Shown one piece after another: positions 23,104 to 34,057 of a stretch of 64,000 nt of DNA. Origin of the DNA: Caenorhabditis remanei (lineage: Eukaryota > Nematoda > Chromadorea > Rhabditida > Rhabditidae). The stretch's first letter is position 1. Every line of letters starts with the position of its first letter. The notes beneath the pieces are model-generated. The model was not told the origin of the DNA. It did not search any database and saw only the letters and a program-made list of their open reading frames with translations. The stretch lies in contig NC_071329.1 in the NCBI RefSeq assembly GCF_010183535.1, forward strand, positions 17,994,879 to 18,058,878, in the 5' to 3' direction. The translations under genes and the position numbers were made by a program.

Positions 23104-23600
23104 CCAAATCTCACTGAATTTCGTCATTTTTTCGCCAAAAAACAATAATTTCCATGTTTTTTTGCTACCAAGATGCTGAAATTATGCACATTTCCTCTTC
23201 CCCCCTCTATCCTTCCACCCCCTTTTTTCCACCGGATCTATATTTGGCTCGGGCTCACGGAGCCCTTCCCCCTCCCTCTCCCCTCTCCGTCACTCCAGCC
23301 TTTGCCTCAGGCGGCAATTAATGGTGCTCTCCGGAGCTCCGGGGCTCCGAGAGAGAGGAGCGATGGATGAGCAAAGTTAATAGGGGGAATGGGGAGACGC
23401 AGATGGTGCGGAGAGGAGGGAAACTGAGAACCATCTTCTTCTTCTTCTTTTTGCCTTCTACGTTTTCTAGTTGTTGTCCCTCTCCCATTTTCCACATCAT
23501 TTATTTTTGTTTTTCTTGCAATTTTGAGTCCAAAAATGGGCAAAAATTGGTGGGAACACATTGAATTGGTTTCAAAACGCTCTCTGGGCATTGCCGTCGA
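23104..23600. other. Low-copy, GC- and CT-rich segment
   Basis: Unlike its surroundings, 23180-23470 is mostly non-repetitive, with CT-rich then GA-rich tracts around GGAGCTCCGGGGCTCC. This looks like promoter or first-exon DNA, but no start codon with a following exon could be defined. Confidence 0.35.
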
Positions 23601-23895
23601 TTGTAAATTGTAGCATAACTCGGTTGTATTTAGTCTAAAACTGAAAATTCTTGATTTTCTGGAATCAGCGAGCCGAGACGCTTAGAATGAGTATAAACAT
23701 GACTAGTTTTGAAGAAAAGTTGGGTCTCGACACGAAAACTACAGTAATCCAGTTTAAAGGCGCATAGACCTTGAAAATACACCAAACCTAGTCATGATTA
23801 TATCCATTCGAAGCGTCTCAATGCGCTGATTCCAGAAATTTGAGAATTTTCAGTCTCAGACTAAATACAACCGAGTTATACTGCAATTTACGATC
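23601..23895. repeat. Palindromic MITE (CATAACTCGG family), complete
   Basis: Ends TTGTAGCATAACTCGGTTGT and CAACCGAGTTATACTGCAAT, centre ACACGAAAACTACAGTAATC. Closely related to the element in intron 1 of the transporter gene. Confidence 0.8.
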
Positions 23896-24259
23896 AACGA
23901 ATTTCGAAAAGTTTTGAAGTTTTGTAACGTTCTTCATTCTTAAGTCGTTTCGGAGCGGTAAAAATTGCGAAAATTGTAGTTTTTTTCGTTTTCTGATCTC
24001 TTTAAAACTACTCTGCTATTCTTATACATGTTCTTATTCTCGTGACATCAACCCTTCTCTGTCCACAAGTACAACATGACTACTTTTTCTTTAGTAAGCA
24101 CAAAGTGGCATGTACCTGTCACCCGTTGTAACAATCATATTCAATTTGACGTTATTATGTACATAAGCTAAGCTTTTATGTTTTTCGTTCAAATTGTAAG
24201 AACATAAATATTGGCATAGCACGTTTTGTCTCTTGGATTATAAATTGCCAAAATGTGTC
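23896..24259. other. Intergenic, nothing recognised
   Basis: AT-rich, no gene or repeat seen. Confidence 0.4.
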
Positions 24260-25325
24260 AACTCGCTCAAAACCCAATATTAGAAGCTGAAAAATATACC
24301 AAAATGTAGATCTCGACGTATTCTATGTCTCTGATATAGTACGGGCTGGATGGCTTGCCGGTAATGTGTCGCGGGCCGTACTAGAATGATTTTTTTGGAA
24401 GTTTTTCATGAGGTGCGGACTTTTTTCAACTTTCAAGTGTTTTTGTGCTGGGGGTCACTGGTGAAGTTAATAGGAATGGGTTTAACTGCATATTTTTTGA
24501 CATTTCTGAGAAGTTTGAAGATGTGGAACAGTGTTGTTGGGAATTCCGACTTCCGACTTCCGACTTCCGGGCTTTTTTTTCACTTCCGACTTCCGACTTC
24601 CGACTTCCGACTTCCGGATAAGAAATTTTACTTCCGACTTCCGTCATTCCATAACTGTGGAATTTTCGAAAAGTGCATTTTGCAGAAATACATGGAAAAA
24701 TGGTCTAAAAGGAGAGAAAATGGGCTTTTCTTTAGCCAAAAACTAATTTACCACTGATTTTCGCGTATTTTATGATTTTTCTCTTGGAGTTTTGGAATAT
24801 TTGCGAAAAAATCTAATTCCGACTTCCTACTTCCGATTTCGAACTTCCGACTTCCGGGCGTTTTTTCACTACCGACTTCCGACTTCCGACTTCCTGATAA
24901 GAAAAATCACTTATGACTTCCAACTTCCGGATAAGAAAATTTTCACTTCCCAACATCTCTGGTGTGGAACGTCCTTAAATCTCAAATTGTGGTAATAATA
25001 TGAAAACTTGGCATTTTGTAGCATAAAAACTTCTGAAAGACAATATTAACGTAATTTTAGATTTAAGAACGTTCCGCATTGCCAAAACTTTTAGAAATAT
25101 CACCCAATATACTGTCAAATCACTTCGTGAGCACCACAACTTTCGAAAATGGAAAAAAGTTAGCTAGAATGGCTTTTTTGACCATTTTCACGTTTTTGGC
25201 ACTTTTTCGCGCCATTAACGACTAGCCATCAGGCCCGTAGTATATCAGAGACATAGAACTCACCGAGATCAGCATTTTGGTATATTTTTCATCTCATAAT
25301 ATTGAGTTTCAAGCGAGTTACGAGG
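24260..25325. repeat. MITE split by a nested element
   Basis: Left half 24260-24365 (ACTCGCTCAAAACCCAATAT) and right half 25228-25325 (AATATTGAGTTTCAAGCGAG) are the two arms of the 890-1238 family. The roughly 860 bases between them contain the hAT-like MITE at 24529-24961. Confidence 0.65.
24529..24961. repeat. hAT-like MITE with reiterated ACTTCCG subterminal repeats
   Basis: Ends CAGTGTTGTTGGGAA and TTCCCAACATCTCTG are inverted repeats. The flanking 8-mers are ATGTGGAA (left) and GTGTGGAA (right), a 7/8 match. Both subterminal regions consist of strings of ACTTCCG, like binding-site arrays in hAT elements. Confidence 0.7.
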
Positions 25326-26186
25326 GTAGTTTTTGAAACGTGACGTTTTGAAGCTAGTAAGTATTACAAAACAAGATAGTTTAGAAAATGTCGTTTCAAA
25401 AATATAATAATTCTGTCATTTTCAGACTTTTTTCAGTCCTAAACAGTAGAAAAACGTGTTGAAAAATTGATCACAAACTGTCATTATTATTGTCTCTCAC
25501 TGCCCGTCCGTCCGGCTAGCTTACAATTTTCTTTTTTCCGAAATGAAACGAAAAAAAAACTATTCTTTGTTTATCTTTCGTTGCGCAGAATAGAATGAGC
25601 GCTCTCTATTTCTCTATCTCTCGTTTTCTGTTCAGTTTTCACTATTTTCCGAAATCGTTGTGTCTCTCGTTCTCTATCCATGTGGTCTCGAACACATTGC
25701 ATAATGATCGATTTGGTTTTGAATAAAAATTAGGACATTTTGAAACCAAAGACCAAGCTTTCTCTAGTTTTGAAACGTCCCAAATTAGAAACGTCGGAAA
25801 AGCTAACAAACAGACGGTTCTGAAACAGTTTCAAAACGTCTCGGTTTCGAAATACCTTTTGTCGATATCACTATCCCTATCACTATCCCTATCGCTATCC
25901 CTATCCCTATCCCTATCCCTATCGTTCCAGAGTACCCAAACGTTTTTAACAGTTTCAAAACGTTTCGGTTTCAAAATACCCTTTGTCGCTATCCTTATCG
26001 ATATCCCTATCGCTATCCCTATCACTATCCCTATCGCTATCTCTATTGCTATTCCTATCGCTATCACTATCGTTCTAGAGAACCCGAACGTTTTTAACAG
26101 TTTCAAAACGTCCCGGTTTCCGATTTTTATGTCTTCTCACTCTTCTCTTCTCTCCACATGCAACAAAATCATGTCTTTTTTTTCAG
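25326..26186 (+). promoter_or_regulatory. Upstream region / outron of the amino-acid transporter gene
   Basis: 25470-25730 is low-copy with TCTCTCGTTCTCT tracts. 25862-26080 is two blocks of CTATCCCTATCG microsatellite separated by TTTCAAAACGTC words. The region ends in a TTTTTTTTCAG acceptor at 26176-26186, 61 bases before the start codon, consistent with trans-splicing. Confidence 0.45.
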
Positions 26187-26247
26187 AACGTCCCATAAAA
26201 CTCTCCGATACCAAAAGTTCACCGTCACCACCACCTCCACCTAGAAA

Positions 26248-29200
26248 ATGCGTTTCTCGGCGCTTCGAGAACGTGTCTTCCGGCTGAAAAACCTGCCGGC
26301 TGGAGAGCTGGCCACGCCCCTCAGAAGATGTCTGAGCACCTTCGATATCACTTTATTGGGTGTCGGACATATGATTGGAGCCGGAATTTATGTGTTGACC
26401 GGATCGGTGGTCAGGAATACGGCCGGTCCGTCGATTGTGCTATCGTTTTTGTTGGCTGGTGAGTTATCTTATCCAAAAATTGTAGCATAACTCGGTTGGA
26501 TTTAGTCAAAAACTGAAAATTCTTAAATTTCTGGAATCAGCGCACCGAGACGCTTCGAATGAGTATAAACATGACGGTTTGAAGAAAGTTGGGTCTCGAC
26601 ACGAAAACTACAGTAACCCAGTTTAAAGGCGCAGTGACCTCAAAAATGCACCAAACCTGGTCATGATTATACTCATTCAAAGCGTCTCGGCGCGCTGATT
26701 TCAGAAATTTAAGAATTTTCAGTTTCAGACTAAATCCAGCCGAGTTATGATACAATTTTCCAGGATTCGCCTCCCTGCTCTCCGCCCTCTGCTACGCTGA
26801 ATTCGGCGCCCGTTTTCCGAAGGCCGGCAGTGCCTACACCTATACCTACGTCGGTGTCGGAGAGCTCTGGGCCTTCATAATCGGATGGAATATTGTGTTG
26901 GAGCACATGCTCGGAGCCGCCGCAGTCGCCCGCTCATGGTCTGGCTATTTGGATTCACTGTTGGGAAATGTGATCTCGAATTCGACGATTGCAAGGACAG
27001 GACATCTTCATGAGGTGGGAGTTCTAGAGAACCAAATTTTTTCTCAAAATTTTTGAAAATTTTAGACTGTCTTAAAGCTATAAACCTTGAAAATCAAGAA
27101 TTCGCGATTCTAGGCCACCAAGTGGTTTTCTAGGCCACCACTCCAAAAATATGCTTTTTGATGACTAGGACCTTTTGAAAGTGAAAACACACCAACATTT
27201 TTTAAAAAAATCGAGAAAATCAAGGTTTTGGGTTCCTAGGCCACCAAATTTTTTTTCGAGATTTTTTAAAATTCGAGATTTTTATTGATTTTTGTGTCCA
27301 AAATCATGTTATTTGATGACTAGGGCCTTCCGAAAGTGGAAAAATACGAGAAATCCAAAAAAAAAACAGAGAAAATCAAGGATTTGGGTTCCTAGGCCAC
27401 CAAAAAATTTTCTCGGCCACCAAATTTTTTTTTCGAACATTTTGAAAATTTGACTTTATTAACGATTTCGCGTCATTTTAGACTGTCTTTAAGTACAAAA
27501 CTATGTAAAAATTAAGAAAAATGACAAAAAATCCAAAAATTCGGGTTTCTAGGCCATCAAAAAACTTTTCTCGGCCACCAAATTTTTTTTTTCGAAATTT
27601 TTGAAATTTTGACATTTTTATCGATTAATTGGTAAATTTTTAGTTAGTTATTACTGATTTTAAGTAACAAACCATGTAAAAATCAAAAAAATGGGCAGAA
27701 AATCGAAAATTTGGGTTTCTAGGCCACCAAGTGCTTTTCTAGGCCACCACTCCAAAATTATGTTTTTTGTAGACTAGGGCCTTCCGAGAGTGGAAAAACA
27801 CCAAAATTTCTAGAAAAAACGAGAAAATCAAGAATTTGGGTTTCTAGGCCACCAAAAAATTTTCTCGGCCATCAATTTTTTTTTCGAAATTTTTGAAAAC
27901 TTGACATTGTTATCGATTTTGTATTATTTTGGACTAAAAAGCTCAAAAAGATCAAAAAATATTATTCCAAAATTTCAAGAAAAAACCGAGAAAATCAATG
28001 ATTCTAGGCCACCAAATTTTTTTCGAATTTTTTGAAAATTTGGTATTTTAATCGATTTTAATCTAATTTTAATCAAATTTTCAGGCGTCCTCATTCTTCG
28101 GTGACTACCCTGACCTGCTCGCCTTCCTGCTCATTGTGCTCGTCGCCTTTTTCGTAGCTCTCGGCTCAAAAGTGTCCACCAACTTCAACTCGTTCCTTAC
28201 CATTCTCAATATTGGAGTCGTCGTCATTGTCGTGTTCTACGGTATCACGTTTGCCGACTTCTCACTTTGGAGTGGAGTGGATGAAAAAGGGGACTCGAGA
28301 TTCTTCCCTTATGGAGTTTCTGGAATGTTCGCTGGTGCTGCTTCGTGCTTTTTCGCGTATATTGGGTTTGATGGGTTGGCGACGGCGGGAGAGGAGGCAA
28401 AGAATCCGGCGAGGTGAGTGATAGTGATAGCGATAGTGATAAAGAATGTAGTCTGAAACTGATAATTCTTGAATTTTTGGAATCAGCTCACCATGACGCT
28501 TTGTATGAGTATAAACATGCCTATTTTCTGAAAATTCTGCTAAATTTGCCAAATTTGGGTCCACAGGGGTACTGTAGGCTTGAGATTAGAGCGACGGCTT
28601 TTTTTAGCTGCAAATCTAGTTTATTAGTGCTCATCTTATTCAAAAATTTGGGAAAATAGCAAAGAACAGACTTTCGAAACTTTTCGAAAATCATCGATCG
28701 CAAATTGAAGCATAACTCGGTTGGATTTAGTCTAAAACTGAAAATTCCTGATTTTTTGGAATCAGCACACCAAGACGCTTCGAATGAGTATAATCATGAC
28801 TAGGTTTGAAGAAAGTTGAGTCTCGACACGAAAACTACAGTAACCCAGTTTAAAGGCGCATAGACCTCGAAAATGCTGCAAATCTTGTCATGTTTATACT
28901 CATTTGAAGCGTCTCGGCGCGCTGATTCCAGAAATGCAAGAATTTTCAGTTTTGGACTGAACCCAATCAAGTTATGCTACAATTTAAGATCGACGATTTT
29001 CGAAAAGTTTCGAATTTTTGCTATTTTTCACTAGTTTTTGGATCAGATCAATGGCAATAAGTTAGAATTGTATCCAAGAATGTTTTCGCTCTAATCCAAG
29101 CGTACAGGACCGAAATTTTGCAAATTTAGCAAAATTTTCAGAAAATAGGCTTGATTATACTCATTCGAAGCGTCCTGATGAGCTGACTTCAGAAATTTAA

Positions 29201-32200
29201 GAATTTTCAATTTCTGACTAAATCCTACTGAGTTATGCTATAATTTACGATCGACGATTTCCGTAAAAGTTTTGAAATTCTGTAACTTTCTTCATTTTCG
29301 CTATTTTTCTTTGATTTTTGGATTTCCAGATCCATCCCAATCGCCACTTTCTCCTCCATGACCATTGTCACCCTATCCTATGTCCTTATGTCAGCCTCCC
29401 TGACCCTTATGATCCCCTATAACATGGTCCACCCGACCGCCGCGTTCTCCGACGCCTTCATAATGCGCGGTGCGGAATTCGCGAGTTACGCCGTCTCACT
29501 GGGCGCTCTTTTTGGGATGACGACGAGTCTTGTCGGTGGAATGTTCGCTCTACCGAGATGTGTATTTGCGATGGCGGATGATGGATTGTTGTTCAGTTCG
29601 TTGGCATCTGTTAACCCGAAAACTCAAGTTCCGATTCAAGCTCTTTTGGTTTTTGGATTCCTTACAGCGATTATTGCATTGTTGTTTGATATTACTACGC
29701 TGGTAAGTAACTTTCTTTGAGATCGGTTGAGATCGGCTACCTAAGTTTGAGTAGCATGACTGTGTAGATCAAATCCAGTTCTCCATTTTTGTAGTTGACA
29801 CCTTTTAGATAGCTCCGCCCACTTTTGAGTTATGCGCCTTCAAAGTTAGAAATTCCTAAATTGCTCATTTTAACGCCAAAATTTGATTTTTACATCAAAA
29901 TAACCGGAAAATTCCATTTCTGACTTTAAAAACTACTCAAAACCAATATTTTCATGTCTAAAACCACATTTTTAGCAAAAGCCAAGATTTTTTTAAAAAT
30001 TTTTAATGTTTCCTGTTTTTAATTTATTTCACCCTGTAGATCAGAAGTAGTAGATCATTTTTGTAGTTGACAACTTTTTGATAGCTCCGCCCACTTTTGA
30101 GTTATGTGACTTTAATTACAAAGAAAGCGCGCGCGCCGCCGACACCCCAGCCAACCTTTAAAGGCGCATATCTCAAAAATGGGTGGAGCTATCAAAAAGT
30201 TGTCAACTACAAAAATGTAGCGTTACTTTTAATCTACAAGATAAAACAAATTAAAAACAGAAAAAATAAAAAATAGAAGAAATTGACCCCAAGCGGAATC
30301 GAACCCTGGTACCCATTCTCATAGTGACGCACCTTGACCAAGACCTTCTCGGCCACATTTTTGCTAAAAATGTGATTTTTTGGTTTCCGACATGGAAAAT
30401 TAAATTTTGTTCAGTTAGAAATAGAATTTTCTGGTAATTTTGACCCAGAAATCACATTTTCGTGTTGAAAATGACCATTTCTTCAATTTAAAGGTGCATA
30501 TCTCAAAAGTGGGAGGAGCTATCGAAAAGTTGTCAACTACAAAAATGAAGCTCTATATTTGACCTACACAACCAACACAATTTCCTATTTTCAGGTAGAA
30601 TTCCTGTCCATCGGCACGCTCCTCGCCTACTCCATTGTCTCCGCCTGTGTCATCATCCTCCGCTATCAACCAGCGTACTCGATAGACGAGGGACAATTCG
30701 ACAATGGAGGAAAACTTCGATTCTCGATTCCATTTTGCGATTTTCTGAATCATTTGCAACCGGGACACTCGATTTATTACGGAATGAGTGTGATGATTGT
30801 GTCTATGTTCTTATCCGGAATTGGGTTCAGTTCCGGTTATTTATATGGTCCCCTACTTGGTCAAGTGTTCCTTTTGGTCAATGTTATTGTGGTTATCCTC
30901 TCATTTCTTTTTATTTGTGCACATTATCAAAATAATACGCCGTTGGATTTCAAGGTATGTTTTTTTTAAATTTCATTAATGGAGATCGGTTAAGATCGGT
31001 TGAGCTCGGCTGAGATCGGCTAGCTAACTTTGAGATCCCGTCACGGGTTCCTGGCTTACTGTATCCATTTTTATGTAATATGGTTGTGTAGATCAAATCT
31101 GGGGCTAGATTTTTGTAGTTGACAAATTTTTGGTAGCTCCGCCCACTATTGAGATATGCGCCTTTACAGTTGGAAATTGCGTCATTTTTAACGCCAAAAT
31201 GTGATTTTTACATCAAAATAACCGGAAAACTCAATTTCTAACATCAGAAACTATACAAAACCTACTTTTCCATGTAAGAAACCACATTTTTAGCAAAAAT
31301 TTGGCCCCCAGAAGATTTTGGTCAAGATGCACCACTATAAGAATGGGTACCAGGGTTCGAGACCACTTGCGGTCAATTTTTCTGATTTTTAACTTTTTCA
31401 GTTTTTAGGTTATTTTATCTTGTAGATCAAACCTAGACCTTCATTTTTGTAGTTGACAAATTTTTGGTAGCTCCGCCCACTATTGAGATATGCGCCTTTA
31501 AAGTTGGAAATTGCGTCATTTTTAACGCCAAAATGTGATTTTTACATCAAAATAACCGGAAAACTCAATTTCTAACATCAGAAACTATACAAAACCTACT
31601 TTTCCATGTAAGAAACCACATTTTTAGCAAAAATTTGGCCCCCAGAAGATTTTGGTCAAGATGCACCACTATAAGAATGGGTACCAGGGTTCGAGACCAC
31701 TTGCGGTCAATTTTTCTGATTTTTAACTTTTTCAGTTTTTAGGTTATTTTATCTTGTAGATCAAACCTAGACCTTCATTTTTGTAGTTGACAAATTTTTG
31801 GTAGCTCCGCCCACTATTGAGATATGCGCCTTTAAAGTTGGAAATTGCGTCATTTTTAACGCCAAAATGTGATTTTTACATCAAAATAACCGGAAAACTC
31901 AATTTCTAACATCAGAAACTATACAAAACCTACTTTTCCATGTAAGAAACCACATTTTTAGCAAAAATTTGGCCCCCAGAAGATTTTGGTCAAGATGCAC
32001 CACTATAAGAATGGGTACCAGGGTTCGAGACCACTTGCGGTCAATTTTTCTGATTTTTAACTTTTTCAGTTTTTAGGTTATTTTATCTTGTAGATCAAAC
32101 CTAGACCTTCATTTTTGTAGTTGACAAATTTTTGGTAGCTCCGCCCACTATTGAGATATGCGCCTTTAAAGTTGGAAATTGCGTCATTTTTAACGCCAAA

Positions 32201-33408
32201 ATGTGATTTTTACATCAAAATAACCGGAAAACTCAATTTCTAACATCAGAAACTATACAAAACCTACTTTTCCATGTAAGAAACCACATTTTTAGCAAAA
32301 ATTTGGCCCCCAGAAGATTTTGGTCAAGATGCACCACTATAAGAATGGGTACCAGGGTTCGAGACCACTTGCGGTCAATTTTTCTGATTTTTAACTTTTT
32401 CAGTTTTTAGGTTATTTTATCTTGTAGATCAAACCTAGACCTTCATTTTTGTAGTTGACAAATTTTTGGTAGCTCCGCCCACTATTGAGATATGCGCCTT
32501 TAAAGTTGGAAATTGCGTCATTTTTAACGCCAAAATGTGATTTTTACATCAAAATAACCGGAAAACTCAATTTCTAACATCAGAAACTATACAAAACCTA
32601 CTTTTCCATGTAAGAAACCACATTTTTAGCAAAAATTTGGCCCCCAGAAGATTTTGGTCAAGATGCACCACTATAAGAATGGGTACCAGGGTTCGAGACC
32701 ACTTGCGGTCAATTTTTCTGATTTTTAACTTTTTCAGTTTTTAGGTTATTTTATCTTGTAGATCAAACCTAGACCTTCATTTTTGTAGTTGACAATTTTC
32801 AGGTAGCTCCGCCCACTTTTGAGATATGCGTCTTTGAAGATAGGCTGGGGTGTCGGCGGTGCGCGCGATCTTTTTGTCTTTAAAGGCGCATAACTCAAAA
32901 GTGGGCGGAGCTATCAAAAAGTTGTCAATTGCAAAAATGAAGCTCTAGATCTGATCTACAACAACCAATTATCAATTAGTTAGAAAAACTAAAAATGAAA
33001 GAGTTACGGGCTCTCAAAGCTGAGAATTTTTTGAAAAAAAGGTTTTTTTCTTTTTCATTTTTAGAGTCCTCTGAGAATTATAAACATTTTGTTTTTGAAA
33101 TGTCTCAGTTCTGAAATGTCCCCGTTTCAAAACGTCCCCCTAATCTCAAAAACTTCTTATTTCAGGTCCCATGCGTCCCGCTAATCCCCGCTCTCTCCCT
33201 CCTTATCAACACCCTAATGATGGTCCACCTGGCCTGGATCACGTGGATCCGGTTGGCAGTTTGGATGGGCGTCGGATTCGCAATCTACTTCGGTTACGGT
33301 ATCCATCATAGCAAAGAAGAGATGCAAGACGCGGAGAAGTTCTCGAAAAGTTCCACTTATGAATCAGTGGTGTCTGGTGTGGTGGCGGGAGGAGCAGCGT
33401 CGCCGTAA
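26248..33408 (+). CDS. Cationic amino-acid transporter, SLC7 (CAT) family, 588 aa
   Basis: Exons 26248-26458, 26764-27014, 28085-28413, 29330-29702, 30595-30954 and 33166-33408; phases 1, 0, 2, 0, 0. The sequence is strongly CAT-like: the N-terminal [20 protein letters not shown] with the GAGIYV signature of APC-superfamily TM1, then [40 protein letters not shown] in the middle, and a [18 protein letters not shown] loop. About 12-14 membrane segments are expected. Length fits CAT proteins (about 600 aa). Substrates are presumably Arg, Lys or ornithine at the plasma membrane, by family knowledge. The C-terminal tail is short and Ser/Gly-rich. Coding sequence is intact; introns hold MITEs, a GGCCACC array and a tandem array. 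Confidence 0.93.
26483..26757. repeat. Palindromic MITE that makes up CAT intron 1
   Basis: AATTGTAGCATAACTCGGTT and its complement at the far end leave only about 25 bases at each side of the 305-nt intron. Its centre has GTCTCGACACGAAAACTACA. Confidence 0.85.
27030..28080. repeat. GGCCACC array in CAT intron 2
   Basis: Roughly four units of the GGTGGCCTAGAAACCC family, all in reverse orientation, fill the intron. Each unit has TTCTAGGCCACCA and GATGACTAGGACCTT words. Confidence 0.85.
28440..29265. repeat. CATAACTCGG-family MITEs in CAT intron 3
   Basis: A full copy at about 28694-29005 is flanked by partial copies at 28440-28630 and 29010-29265. The partial copies together look like a second element interrupted by the first. 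Confidence 0.6.
29719..30570. repeat. Composite hairpin element in CAT intron 4
   Basis: Starts GAGATCGGTTGAGATCGG, carries two hairpin cores with GATAGCTCCGCCCACTTTTG and its complement, and a minus-oriented tRNA-like module at 30283-30355. It ends at TTTGACCTACACAACC. Confidence 0.7.
30283..30355 (-). repeat. tRNA-like module with canonical Pol III A and B boxes
   Basis: On the minus strand: A box TGGTCAAGGTG, 25 bases, then B box GGTTCGATTCC, then CGCTTGGGGTCAA and a T-rich tract. TTGGCC-type ends form an outer stem. The T-arm stem does not pair properly, so it is not a functional tRNA. It resembles the head of a tRNA-derived SINE. Confidence 0.6.
31087..32756 (+). repeat. Tandem array: five near-identical 334-bp units
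   Basis: The word TGTAGATCAAA recurs at 31087, 31421, 31755, 32089, 32423 and 32757, exactly 334 bases apart. Units 2-5 appear identical by eye; unit 1 differs only near its start. Each unit holds GGTAGCTCCGCCCACTATTG and a tRNA-like module (first at 31301-31376) with A box TGGTCAAGATG and B box GGTTCGAGACC. The array sits inside a composite element (about 30980-32970) in CAT intron 5. Confidence 0.95.
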
Positions 33409-34057
33409 TTAACAATTTTAATTGACCAATTAATTGCTTTATTTAATTATTTATTTGAACATCTCTATTCAAATACACACTGGTTCTTTCTCTGTCCCAT
33501 GCATTTCCATTTTGCTTTTCTTTTTCCTTTTTCCTTTTTTTCGTACTTTGTAGCTTAGAATTCTGTCCTGTTAATGAAAAAAATTGTTGTGAAAGGAATT
33601 TTTAAATTTTCAGCGATTTTGAGTTTAAAATTCGAATTTCTGATGTTTTTTGGGTCTAGAAACTTGTTTTCTCGAATTTTTGAAAAATTGAGCATTTTGT
33701 CGTGAGATATGGTGCATCTACAGCAGCCTGGAGTGGAATTTTAAGATTTTTGGCTTGTTTTGATAGATTTTAAACAATTTTATTGTGAAATTTTGATTTT
33801 CTGACGTTTTTTGGGTCTAGAAACATTTTTCACGGATTTTTGAAAATTTGTGCATTTTGTCGTCAGATATGATGCATCTACAGTAGCCTCAATAGAATTT
33901 TGATGTTTTCAGCTCATTTTGATAGATTTAGTACGATTTTAACGTAAAACACTGGTTTTCTGGCAGTTTTTGAGCCTTGGAATGGTTTTCTCGGATTTTT
34001 GAAACTTTGTGCATTTTGTCGTGAGATATGGTGCAAAATCTTTACTCTCAAAAATAT
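33409..34057. repeat. Downstream of CAT: three GTGCATTTTGTCGTGAGATATGG-type units
   Basis: After about 130 bases of probable 3' UTR, units of the roughly 155-bp family start near 33600 and end near 34040. A short segment at 33545-33568 resembles a possible mini-exon at 37668-37691. Confidence 0.6.

Noticed and set aside
23173..23600. Small genes in the GC-rich segment
   Set aside because: Frames on both strands are equally open because of base composition; no splice-supported exon chain or recognisable domain.
24386..24995. Open frames with repeated Ser-Asp-Phe-Arg-Leu-Pro
   Set aside because: They translate the ACTTCCG strings of a hAT-like MITE.
25805..25830. CTGTTTCA word resembling the Caenorhabditis piRNA upstream motif
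   Set aside because: A single copy inside a TTTCAAAACGTC repeat, with no cluster of similar motifs in an AT-rich setting.
30283..30355. A genuine tRNA gene
   Set aside because: A and B boxes are good, but the T-arm stem pairs at only two positions and no standard seven-base acceptor stem is at the right distance.
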